Assembly: GCA_947165275.1 (NCBI GenBank)
Contig: CAMUZQ010000011.1
Coordinates: 1-48,257 of the forward strand
Reading direction: 5' to 3'
Length of the DNA stretch: 48,257 nt
Source: an uncultured Lachnospiraceae bacterium
Lineage (GTDB): Bacteria; Bacillota; Clostridia; Lachnospirales; Lachnospiraceae
This document shows positions 33,730 to 41,743 of this stretch, piece by piece. Numbering within the stretch: the stretch's first letter is position 1; every line of letters begins with the position of its first letter. The position numbers and the translations under genes were made by a program. The notes beneath the pieces are model-generated. The model did not search any database and had not been told where the DNA came from. It saw only the letters and a program-made list of their open reading frames with translations.

Positions 33730-36234
33730 ATGCCGGATAAGAAATATATAATCGATAATCTGGACAGGGCTATAGCAGAGGGATATATAGTTGCTTTTTA
33801 CCAGCCTGTCGCCCGGACACTTACCGGAGAGATATGCGGCATGGAAGCGCTGGCCAGGTGGATAGATCCCGAATACGGTGTGATCCCGCCTGACGGTTTC
33901 ATAGGAGTACTTGAAGAGGAAGGGCTTATCCATAAGCTGGACTGCCATATCATCCACAGGATATGTGAGGACTATGCCAAGACCATGACGGCAGACAACA
34001 GGACAGTGACCATCTCCTTTAACCTTTCAAGACTTGATTTCAAAGCCATGGACATGCATGCATTTATCGAACAGGAAATGAAGTCACATAAGGTGCCGGA
34101 GGCAGCCTTCAGAGTGGAGATAACGGAGAGCATGATGGATAATGATGATATTCATATGCATGAGGTTATCGATGGTTTCTGGGACAGGGGCTTAAGGGTC
34201 TGGATGGATGATTTCGGAAGCGGCTATTCCTCACTTAATGTGCTTAAGGATTACCGGTTTGACACCCTTAAGATAGATATGGTCTTTTTAAGGGATCTCA
34301 ATGCCCGTTCAAGAGAGATCGTAAAGTCCATAGTCAATATGTCCAAGAGGATAGGGGTTCACACGCTTGCAGAGGGAGTGGAGACAGAGGAACAGTTTTT
34401 ATTCCTGAAGAATATCGGATGTGAGAAGGCACAGGGATATTATATCGGGAAACCGCTGCCTTACAAGGATTGCATAGAGCATCTTCATGAAAGAGGCTAC
34501 AGGCTGGAATCACCCTCAAAACGCCAGTATTACCACGATATAGGGCGGGTAAACCTGCTGAGCGCCATGCCGCTCGAGACTATAGTAGCAGCAGACGCGG
34601 GGACTGCTGATGCTGAGGATCAGATACCGATAGCCTTTGTGGAGTATTCAGAGGGAGAGATAAAATATCTTTTTGCAAATGAAAGCTATATGAGGACTAT
34701 CAGGGAAATGGGAGAGGACTCCCTTGACTCGATAGAAGTGGAGTTCTCGAGAGGAGAATCTCCCTTAAAGGAAAAGTTTCTTTCCATGATACTCAGCGCG
34801 AAGGAAACCGGAGAGACAGTGGGTCTTGATTTCATCCGGGGACGCAAATACTGCTTTGCCCAGGTCAGAGCTGTTGCGGACTATCCCGGAGGAAATGCCT
34901 TCCTGTGCATCCTGCATAATCTGTCGGATGATGCCCTGCTTTCAAGAAGCTCACTGCTTTCGGAGCATATGAAGAGCCTTTGCTCCATATATGAGATGAT
35001 AACACTTGTGAATCTGAACACAGGCTATTCAGAGACCATATTCAGCAGTGTGCAGACCAGACATACATATAACGAGAAGCCTGCGACAGAGGAGCTCAGG
35101 GACTATGCCGAGAATGAGATCTATCCGGATGATCGTGAAAGATTCATAGAATTTACCGACCTTTCAACTATAGAGCAAAGGATCACGGAGAGTCCCACAA
35201 GGCATATTTCCGCGCCCTTCAGGACCAGGATCACAGGCGGGACATATGTATGGTCCCTGTATTCCCTCCTGTTTGACGGGGACAGAAGCGACAGAAGGAT
35301 ACTTACATGCTTCAGAAGACTCTCTCCCGAAGCGGTAGCAAGGCTTCATAATGATTCCTCGGTATTTGCGGATAAGGAGCAGGGGAAAAATGAAAAGATA
35401 ACCGCAGAGCTTCTCTGGGATAATTTCCGGAATAATTCCGACACAGGCTTTTTCTGGAAGGACAGGAACCGCCGTTTTGTCGGCGTGAATAAGAAATTCC
35501 TCGAATACTACGGCATAGGATCGGAGGAGGAGCTCATAGGCAGGACAGATGAGGATATGGGCTGGCATGTGGATCCGGAGCCGTATAAGTCTGATGAGGA
35601 AAAGGTACTGGCAGGAGAAGGACAGACCTACCTTGTGCCGGGGACCTGTATCTGCAGGGGTGAGATAAAGGATATCGTTGCCAGCAAGATCCCGCTGTAT
35701 AAGGACGGGCAGATCATCGGCCTTATGGGATATTTTATTGATGTTACGGATCAGAAGAGCAGGAACCTGGAGATAAAGCAGCTGATACAGAACGACCCTT
35801 TCACGGGAGCCTTGAACTTTCTGGGCCTTATGGAATCCCTGCTTAAATATCAGGACGGTTATGCGATGGCCGGATCAGACTTTACAATGATCTTTTTCAA
35901 TATCAGTCATTTTCATCTTTTCAGTGAAAACTACGGTAATGAATGGGTGATGCATCTGCTTAAGGCAGTGGCATCCGCGCTTCAGAAGGTAACCGGAGTG
36001 AAGGGTATAGCCGGCAGACTTTATACAGATCATTTCATGATCGTAAAACAGATCGGCAGCGAAGACGAGGTAAAGGAGACTTTAGCCGGGGTTGAAAGAC
36101 AGGTTGGAACCATCAGGGAGATAGACGGTGTGCCATGCTCCATTTTCCTTAATTCATCCTATACCCTCTTTTCGCAGATGAAGGATCTGCAGGTGATGTA
36201 TGAAAAAACCGAGAAAGGGCTCAAACGGGACTGA
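33730..36234 (+). CDS. EAL c-di-GMP phosphodiesterase with PAS domains and degenerate GGDEF
   Basis: 834 residues, cytoplasmic. The EAL domain is at the N-terminus (about 5-255) and has a full catalytic set: GMEALARW, FNLSR, VEITES, MDDFGSGYSS, LKID, LAEGVET, and AQGYYIGKP. PAS-like regions follow (about 300-400, 430-540, and 565-685, the last with GFFWKDRNRRFVGVNKKFLEYYG). The C-terminal 145 residues resemble GGDEF, but the signature position reads RLYTDHF, so no cyclase activity is expected. EAL first and GGDEF last is the reverse of the usual order. Likely role: degradation of c-di-GMP under PAS control. GGGAGG precedes the ATG. Confidence 0.93.
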   Translation: MPDKKYIIDNLDRAIAEGYIVAFYQPVARTLTGEICGMEALARWIDPEYGVIPPDGFIGVLEEEGLIHKLDCHIIHRICEDYAKTMTADNRTVTISFNLSRLDFKAMDMHAFIEQEMKSHKVPEAAFRVEITESMMDNDDIHMHEVIDGFWDRGLRVWMDDFGSGYSSLNVLKDYRFDTLKIDMVFLRDLNARSREIVKSIVNMSKRIGVHTLAEGVETEEQFLFLKNIGCEKAQGYYIGKPLPYKDCIEHLHERGYRLESPSKRQYYHDIGRVNLLSAMPLETIVAADAGTADAEDQIPIAFVEYSEGEIKYLFANESYMRTIREMGEDSLDSIEVEFSRGESPLKEKFLSMILSAKETGETVGLDFIRGRKYCFAQVRAVADYPGGNAFLCILHNLSDDALLSRSSLLSEHMKSLCSIYEMITLVNLNTGYSETIFSSVQTRHTYNEKPATEELRDYAENEIYPDDRERFIEFTDLSTIEQRITESPTRHISAPFRTRITGGTYVWSLYSLLFDGDRSDRRILTCFRRLSPEAVARLHNDSSVFADKEQGKNEKITAELLWDNFRNNSDTGFFWKDRNRRFVGVNKKFLEYYGIGSEEELIGRTDEDMGWHVDPEPYKSDEEKVLAGEGQTYLVPGTCICRGEIKDIVASKIPLYKDGQIIGLMGYFIDVTDQKSRNLEIKQLIQNDPFTGALNFLGLMESLLKYQDGYAMAGSDFTMIFFNISHFHLFSENYGNEWVMHLLKAVASALQKVTGVKGIAGRLYTDHFMIVKQIGSEDEVKETLAGVERQVGTIREIDGVPCSIFLNSSYTLFSQMKDLQVMYEKTEKGLKRD

Positions 36235-36240
36235 AACGGC

Positions 36241-36289
36241 TTGCATGTTTAAGTCCTCATAATATATAATACCCCATTGGAAACGGGGT
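36241..36289 (+). promoter_or_regulatory. Promoter and ACCCC/GGGGT inverted repeat ahead of the dlt-like cluster
   Basis: TTGCAT (36241-36246), 18-bp spacer, TATAAT (36265-36270). ACCCC (36271-36275) and GGGGT (36285-36289) form an inverted repeat directly after the -10, five bases before the ATG. It would cover the start site and the weak ribosome site: either an operator at +1 or, for longer transcripts, a stem that hides the translation start. Confidence 0.5.
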
Positions 36290-36293
36290 AAAT

Positions 36294-37223
36294 ATGAAAA
36301 AGATCATCATTTTTTTAGCAGGCTTCGTCGTATTGCTCGTACTCGCATCGGCTGCAGTAAAGCCGGCTGCAGGCGAGGTATATGACATAATAAATACAGA
36401 CAGAAAGCTTTCTGAGGTCGCAGCAGAAAGCGATGATACCATAGATGTGATGTTTGCCGGAAACAGTCTGCTGTTTCACGGCGTTTCTCCTCTGCAGATA
36501 TGGTCTGAGACCGGGATCACCTCATATGATCTCAGCGAAGGCGCAATGCGTCTTTGCGATCAGAGTGCCCTTATCATGAGCACTTATGATAAGCAGACCC
36601 CTGAGCTTCTGGTCATAGAGCCCACTCTGATCTTCGATAATGCGTCACCCTATAAGGATGATTATGCGATCCCCACTAATTTCATCGAAAAGATATTTCC
36701 GATCTTTCATTATCATACCTTTTATAAAGCGATAAAGCTGTCGGGAGAGGATGAGAGCAAACGCTCCCTTTTCAAGGGCTTTGAAGGCTCCTATGACGTG
36801 GATCCTTATAAAAAGGATCCTGATTATATGCAGAAGGAAGCGGATCCGGCCACTATTCCTGAGATTAACAGGAAATACCTCAGAGAGATCGTTGATTTCT
36901 GCAGGGAAAAGAATATCGGCATCTTGCTGATCGCCATGCCCAGCCCCAAAAACTATAATATGGGGATCCATAATGCACTACAGGAATGGGCGGATGCCAA
37001 CGGGATACCCTTTGTAGACACCAACCTTATGACGGATGAGATCGGCATAAACTGGGAAACGGACACAAAGGACAGGGGAGATCATCTGAATTTTGAAGGC
37101 TCGAGGAAGGTCACCGGATTTATAGCTGATTACCTGAAGGAGAATTATGATCTTACGGATCACAGAGGTGATGAGCGTTACAGTCAGTGGGATGCTGACC
37201 TTGCGGAGGCGGGAGTATACTGA
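36294..37223 (+). CDS. SGNH/DltD-like membrane-anchored protein, copy 2
   Basis: 309 residues. N-terminal membrane anchor (about 3-22), then an extracellular SGNH-type domain: DVMFAGNSLLFHG (nucleophile-block position, Ser in GNS), LLVIEPTL, LLIAMPSPKNYN, and DHLNFEGS (Asp/His block). The tail DHRGDERYSQWD repeats that of the copy-1 protein (7211-8233). In dlt systems the matching protein, DltD, works outside the membrane in the last transfer to teichoic acid. Its TGA overlaps the MBOAT ATG by 1 nt (TGATG), so the two are made together. Confidence 0.82.
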   Translation: MKKIIIFLAGFVVLLVLASAAVKPAAGEVYDIINTDRKLSEVAAESDDTIDVMFAGNSLLFHGVSPLQIWSETGITSYDLSEGAMRLCDQSALIMSTYDKQTPELLVIEPTLIFDNASPYKDDYAIPTNFIEKIFPIFHYHTFYKAIKLSGEDESKRSLFKGFEGSYDVDPYKKDPDYMQKEADPATIPEINRKYLREIVDFCREKNIGILLIAMPSPKNYNMGIHNALQEWADANGIPFVDTNLMTDEIGINWETDTKDRGDHLNFEGSRKVTGFIADYLKENYDLTDHRGDERYSQWDADLAEAGVY

Positions 37224-38815
37224 TGGATAAGGCATATATCATCGAAAACCTGATCAAATGGTGGGGAGATCTTTCATATACGGTATGGATGTATTTTGCC
37301 CTTTTTCTTCCGCTTACCGCCCTTGTGTATCATTTTGTCCGCAGGGACAGGAGGAAATATGTGCTGCTCATCTTCAGCTGGATTTTTTTCTTCAGCCTGA
37401 GCAGGTTTCTGCTTTTTGCAAATATTGCCTCCTCGGTGTTTGTATGGGCGCTTGGACTTAAGCTTGAGGCGATAAACTCCGATAAGAGCATCAAGCGCAA
37501 GGAAAGGAAAAAAAGGAAGAAGAGGGTTCTTATAGCGGGGATAATCTCGCTTCTTGCAGTGCTGATCATTTTCAAGTATCTTGATTTCATCGGTCTGAAC
37601 ATAGTAAGGGTGACCTGGCGGATGGGAATACCCTTTGACTGGAAGATGCTTAAGCTTGCGGCCCCTGTGGGCATATCCTATTATACTCTGGAATCCATAG
37701 CCTATCTGTCCGATGTGTACTGGGAAAAGGCAGAAGCGGAGAAGAGTCTGCCGAATGTATTGCTTTTCATGTCCTTCTTCCCGAAGCTGATAGAAGGCCC
37801 GATCACAAGGTATAATGAATTCAGGGGGATATTTGAAGGCGTGGATATACATCCCGACAGTCTTGCTACCGGCTATCAGCGCATACTCTGGGGGCTTTTC
37901 AAGAAGCTTGTGATAGCAGATCAGATAGCGCCTGCGGTGAATGCGCTCTACGAGGGCGAGTATATGGACGGCGGAGTGGCCCTTTGCGCAGCGGTATTTT
38001 TTACCATACAGGAGTATATGGATTTTTCGGGAGCCATAGATATAGCTGTGGGAAGCGCGAGGATATTCAATCTCAGGCTTCCCGAGAACTTCAGACAGCC
38101 GTTTTTTGCAAAGAACGCATCGGACTTCTGGCGCAGATGGCATATCACACTCGGTGCCTTTTTCAGGGATTATATTTTCTATCCCATATCCCTTTCCAAG
38201 GGCGCGGCCAGGATATCGGGCAATGTAAGAAAGGTGCTGGGGAATTCTGTGGCAAGATTTACGACGCCGGCGATCGCTCTGTTTTTTGTATGGCTGTCAA
38301 ACGGACTCTGGCATGGTCCAAGATGGACCTATGTATTTTACGGGATGTATTATTTTGTATTGATACTGATCGAAAACATACTGGAGGAGCCCTTTGTAAA
38401 GCTTCTGGAGAAGCTTCATCTTACGGAGGCATCCGTACCGGTCAGGGTATTCAGATTCATAAAACTTTTCTTTATCGTGATCATAGGCGAGATGTTTTTC
38501 CGTGCTGAGACCTTCACAAAGGGCTTTGAGATGTTCAAGTGCATATTTACGGATCTCCGCTTCGATGTGATGCTGAATAATCTTGAGAATATAAGCATAG
38601 ACAGGTACGGCTACTTCGCTATAGCTGTCGGACTGATCGTTGTGATCACGGTGGAGATACTTAAGGAGGCCGGCTTCCCCCTGAGGGAAAGGCTCGAAGC
38701 CCTTCCGGTTCCCGTGAGGTTCGGATTCTGGTATGCATGCATTTTTACTGTCATAATACTCGGAGCCTACGGAACAGGATATGATGCTGCGGATCTGATC
38801 TACGCGCAGTTCTAG
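37223..38815 (+). CDS. MBOAT acyltransferase (DltB-like position), copy 2
   Basis: 530 residues, about eleven helices, with a basic cytoplasmic loop (KRKERKKRKKR, about 92-102). MBOAT marks: PVGISYYTLESIAYL, FPKLIEGPI, EYMDFSGAIDIAVG, FWRRWHITLGAFFRDYIFYP, and NGLWHGPRW with the presumed catalytic His. It would take an aminoacyl or acyl group from the carrier protein at 40361 on the inner face and pass it outward, as DltB does with DltC. Clearly divergent from copy 1 (5760-7208). Confidence 0.9.
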   Translation: MDKAYIIENLIKWWGDLSYTVWMYFALFLPLTALVYHFVRRDRRKYVLLIFSWIFFFSLSRFLLFANIASSVFVWALGLKLEAINSDKSIKRKERKKRKKRVLIAGIISLLAVLIIFKYLDFIGLNIVRVTWRMGIPFDWKMLKLAAPVGISYYTLESIAYLSDVYWEKAEAEKSLPNVLLFMSFFPKLIEGPITRYNEFRGIFEGVDIHPDSLATGYQRILWGLFKKLVIADQIAPAVNALYEGEYMDGGVALCAAVFFTIQEYMDFSGAIDIAVGSARIFNLRLPENFRQPFFAKNASDFWRRWHITLGAFFRDYIFYPISLSKGAARISGNVRKVLGNSVARFTTPAIALFFVWLSNGLWHGPRWTYVFYGMYYFVLILIENILEEPFVKLLEKLHLTEASVPVRVFRFIKLFFIVIIGEMFFRAETFTKGFEMFKCIFTDLRFDVMLNNLENISIDRYGYFAIAVGLIVVITVEILKEAGFPLRERLEALPVPVRFGFWYACIFTVIILGAYGTGYDAADLIYAQF

Positions 38816-38859
38816 TACATGATGCTTCGCAGGCGATGAGGATGGGAAGGTAAGAGGAT

Positions 38860-40350
38860 ATGGAAAAAAATGTTCTTGAATGGCTTGAGAGGGCCGCAGA
38901 TAAATACCCTGACAGGGTCGTATATGAGGATACTGAAGAAAGCATCACCTTCAGGGAGCTTTTGCTCGAGGCTGAAAGGATAGGCTCGGCGCTTGCTGTA
39001 AGGGGGCTTTCGGAAAGGCCTGTGGCTGTGATGATGGGAAGGGGAGTCCATACGATAGCGGCTTATCTGGGGATAGTTTATTCCGGGCATGCCTATGCTC
39101 CCATAGACAGGACGCAGCCTTCCACGAGGATAGAAAAGATACTTAAGCTTTTAAATCCGGAGGCGGTATTATGCGATGAGGCTCCGGAAATATCTGTCGA
39201 TGGGGCAGAGATCCTGCTTTATGATGAAATAAAGGAGCATGAGATACTTCAGGAGGAGCTTGAGAGGATAAGGCATGAGGCAACTGATATTTCGCCTCTT
39301 TATATCATATTCACTTCCGGCTCGAGCGGGAGACCGAAGGGGGTTATTACCGCCCACCATGCACTTATGAATTATATCCGGGCCTATGCCGGGATGATGG
39401 AGATCGACAGCAGTGACATACTCTGCTCCCAGTCTCCACTGGATTATATAGCGGCGATAAGGGACATATATGTCCCGCTCCTTAAGGGCTGCCGTACCTT
39501 TTTGAGTCCGAAGGAGTATTTCATGCAGCCCGGTGTCTTATTCGGCATGATGAATGAGAAGAGGATAACCTGTATCGGCTGGAGCACCTCCGCTCTGAGC
39601 GTCCTGTCGAGGCTTGGGGCGTTTCGGGAGGGTAAGCCTGAATATCTGAAAAAGGTTTGTTTTTCAGGCTCCGTAATGCCCGGGAGGGTTTTGCGGGAAT
39701 GGCAGGAGGCTCTTCCGGAAGCTCTTTTTGTAAACCAGTACGGACCTACCGAGGTGACGGCTTCATGTACCTACTACAGGATAGATCACAGGGTGGAGGA
39801 TACGGAGAGCATACCGGCAGGCGTGCCTTATGATAACTATAAGGTCTTCCTGCTGTCCGATGACGGGGGAAGGGTATCCCCGGGGGATACAGGTGAGATA
39901 TGCGTTGCAGGTTCAGGGCTTGCCCTGGGATATTATAATGACGAAGAGCGCACGAAGGCGGCCTTCGTTCAAAATCCACTGAATAAAGTGTATAATGAGA
40001 TGATATACCGTACCGGCGACATGGGAAGCTTCAGGCAGGACGGCATGCTGGAGTTTCATGGCAGGCGCGACAGGCAGATCAAGCATATGGGCCACAGGGT
40101 CGAGCTTGATGAGATAGAATGCGCTGCGATGGCCGCAGAAGGCGTGGCAGAGGCGGCGGCGGTATACGATCCCGTGAATGAGACGATCCGTCTTTTTTAT
40201 TCAGGGGAGGCTGTACTGAAGGATGTTGTAGTTGAGATGAGAAGAAGTCTGCCGGGCTTTATGGTCCCGAGGAAGGTCAAAAAGCTGGATATGCTCCCGA
40301 GGCTTGCAAACGGCAAGACTGATCTTGAGAAACTTAAAGGATTGACATAG
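38860..40350 (+). CDS. AMP-forming (amino)acyl:carrier-protein ligase, DltA-like
   Basis: 496 residues, close to DltA length. ANL motifs: FTSGSSGRPKGV (A3), NQYGPTEVTASCT (A5), YRTGDMG (A7), GRRDRQIKHMGHRVELDEIE (A8), and NGKTD with the A10 Lys. There is no fused condensation or carrier domain. It would adenylate a carboxylate and load it on the carrier protein encoded 10 nt downstream. At the place where DltA has FCGE (its Cys favours D-Ala), this protein has FSGS, so a substrate other than D-Ala is possible; that alignment is by eye. AAGAGGAT precedes the ATG. Confidence 0.88.
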   Translation: MEKNVLEWLERAADKYPDRVVYEDTEESITFRELLLEAERIGSALAVRGLSERPVAVMMGRGVHTIAAYLGIVYSGHAYAPIDRTQPSTRIEKILKLLNPEAVLCDEAPEISVDGAEILLYDEIKEHEILQEELERIRHEATDISPLYIIFTSGSSGRPKGVITAHHALMNYIRAYAGMMEIDSSDILCSQSPLDYIAAIRDIYVPLLKGCRTFLSPKEYFMQPGVLFGMMNEKRITCIGWSTSALSVLSRLGAFREGKPEYLKKVCFSGSVMPGRVLREWQEALPEALFVNQYGPTEVTASCTYYRIDHRVEDTESIPAGVPYDNYKVFLLSDDGGRVSPGDTGEICVAGSGLALGYYNDEERTKAAFVQNPLNKVYNEMIYRTGDMGSFRQDGMLEFHGRRDRQIKHMGHRVELDEIECAAMAAEGVAEAAAVYDPVNETIRLFYSGEAVLKDVVVEMRRSLPGFMVPRKVKKLDMLPRLANGKTDLEKLKGLT

Positions 40351-40360
40351 GAGGATCATC

Positions 40361-40600
40361 ATGCGTGAAAAAGTAATGGAGATACTGACCGATCTCAGAC
40401 CTGATGTGGAGTTTGAAACCGAAAAGGCTCTCGTGAGCGATAATGTGCTTGAGTCATTTGATATCATCGAGCTTATATCCAGGCTTAATAATGAATTTGA
40501 TATAGAGATCAGCCCGAAGGAGCTTACTGCCGTTAATTTTGATTCGGCGGATGCCATAACAGGACTTGTCGAGAGGCTTGTGGCAGAAGAGGAGGAGTGA
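40361..40600 (+). CDS. Acyl/aminoacyl carrier protein (DltC-like)
   Basis: 79 residues, acidic, four-helix carrier-protein size. VLESFDIIELI places the phosphopantetheine-accepting Ser at residue 32, followed by FDIEI and an acidic third helix. Expected to be converted to the holo form by a phosphopantetheinyl transferase encoded elsewhere and loaded by the ligase upstream. AGGAGG precedes the ATG. Its stop overlaps the decarboxylase start (TGATG), the tightest link in the cluster. Confidence 0.93.
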   Translation: MREKVMEILTDLRPDVEFETEKALVSDNVLESFDIIELISRLNNEFDIEISPKELTAVNFDSADAITGLVERLVAEEEE

Positions 40601-41727
40601 TGACTCCTTCATATATTTTTGATCTGGATCTTTTCCGGAAAAGGATCAGGGACATATCGGAGGCTTTGCCCGGGATACCGCTTGTTTATTCGATAAAGGC
40701 AAATCCCTTTCTGCTTCCCTATCTGCCGGAGGATATATCCCGTATCGAGGTATGCAGTCCGGGAGAGCTTGCCATCTGCAAGGAGCTTCACATACCCCCG
40801 GAGAAGATAATATATTCCGGGCTTGTAAAGGAGAAGGCAGATACAGAGGAGGCTCTGTCATACGGAGCAGGTCTCATCACAGCCGAAAGTCTCAGGCATT
40901 ACAGGCTCATAAAGGAAGCGTCACTGAAGCATGACCACAGGATCAGGCTGCTGCTCCGTCTGACGAGCGGAAATCAGTTCGGGATGACAGGGGAAGACAT
41001 CCAAAGGATCATAAAGGACGCTGAGGAATGTGACCGGATAAACATATGCGGGATCCATTATTATTCAGGGACAGCAAAGAAGCTTAAGCAGGTAGAGGCA
41101 GATATGGATCATATGATCACTGAGCTCAACAGGCTCAGGGAGGATTGCGGCTTTGAATGCGGCATGCTTGAATACGGTCCCGGACTTAATGCGGAGTATT
41201 TTGCGGGATCTGACAGCGCCTGCGAGGAAAAGGACATGGAGCTTCTTGATCTGGTGTCGCCGGTCTTACGGGATTTTGCCGGAAGATACAGACTCAGCCT
41301 TGAATTTGGAAGGTTTATGGCGTCTCCCTGCGGGACCTACGAGACCATGGTCGTGGACATGAAGTCAAATAGCGGGACAGACTATGTGATCATTGACGGA
41401 GGGACGCATCAGATCAGATATTACGGCCCCAATGCGGCCATGAAGACGCCTCCGGTGGAGCAGAATGGCAGCGGAGAGAAGAGAGAGTATATGATCTGCG
41501 GAAGCCTTTGCACCACTGCAGATGTCCTTGTAAGGAATATCGCTCTTCATGAGGTCAGGACGGGCGATATCCTGAGATTTAAGAGAACAGGAGCCTATTC
41601 CGTAACTGAGGGCCCCATGCTTTTTCTCTCAAGAAGGATGCCGGAGATATATGTCAGGTCGGAAAGAGAAGGACTCAGGCTTATAAGATCTGCGAAGGAA
41701 GCATACAGGATCAACCTGGGCGACTGA
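40600..41727 (+). CDS. PLP-dependent decarboxylase of the LysA/BtrK fold
   Basis: 375 residues, alanine-racemase-type barrel plus beta domain. PLP Lys33 in YSIKANP; GIHYYSGT (His153) in place of the LysA HxHxGS; LEYGPGLN in the glycine-rich phosphate loop; LEFGRFM for EPGR; Cys304 in GSLCTTADVL at the site of the LysA CESxD; GAY before the C-terminus. The CTTAD version argues against ordinary diaminopimelate decarboxylase. With a ligase and carrier protein beside it, the closest precedent is BtrK, which decarboxylates glutamyl-S-BtrI in butirosin synthesis; exosortase-linked loci also combine AMP-ligase, carrier protein and such a decarboxylase. ATG 40600 is preferred to GTG 40597. Confidence 0.88.
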   Translation: MTPSYIFDLDLFRKRIRDISEALPGIPLVYSIKANPFLLPYLPEDISRIEVCSPGELAICKELHIPPEKIIYSGLVKEKADTEEALSYGAGLITAESLRHYRLIKEASLKHDHRIRLLLRLTSGNQFGMTGEDIQRIIKDAEECDRINICGIHYYSGTAKKLKQVEADMDHMITELNRLREDCGFECGMLEYGPGLNAEYFAGSDSACEEKDMELLDLVSPVLRDFAGRYRLSLEFGRFMASPCGTYETMVVDMKSNSGTDYVIIDGGTHQIRYYGPNAAMKTPPVEQNGSGEKREYMICGSLCTTADVLVRNIALHEVRTGDILRFKRTGAYSVTEGPMLFLSRRMPEIYVRSEREGLRLIRSAKEAYRINLGD

Positions 41728-41743
41728 TATAAGGCTTTGTATA

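Noticed and set aside
36294-41727. A true D-alanylation (dlt) operon
   Set aside because: No DltX-type small peptide was seen, gene order differs, the ligase lacks the FCGE motif, and a decarboxylase is included. A dlt-like but distinct system is the better call.
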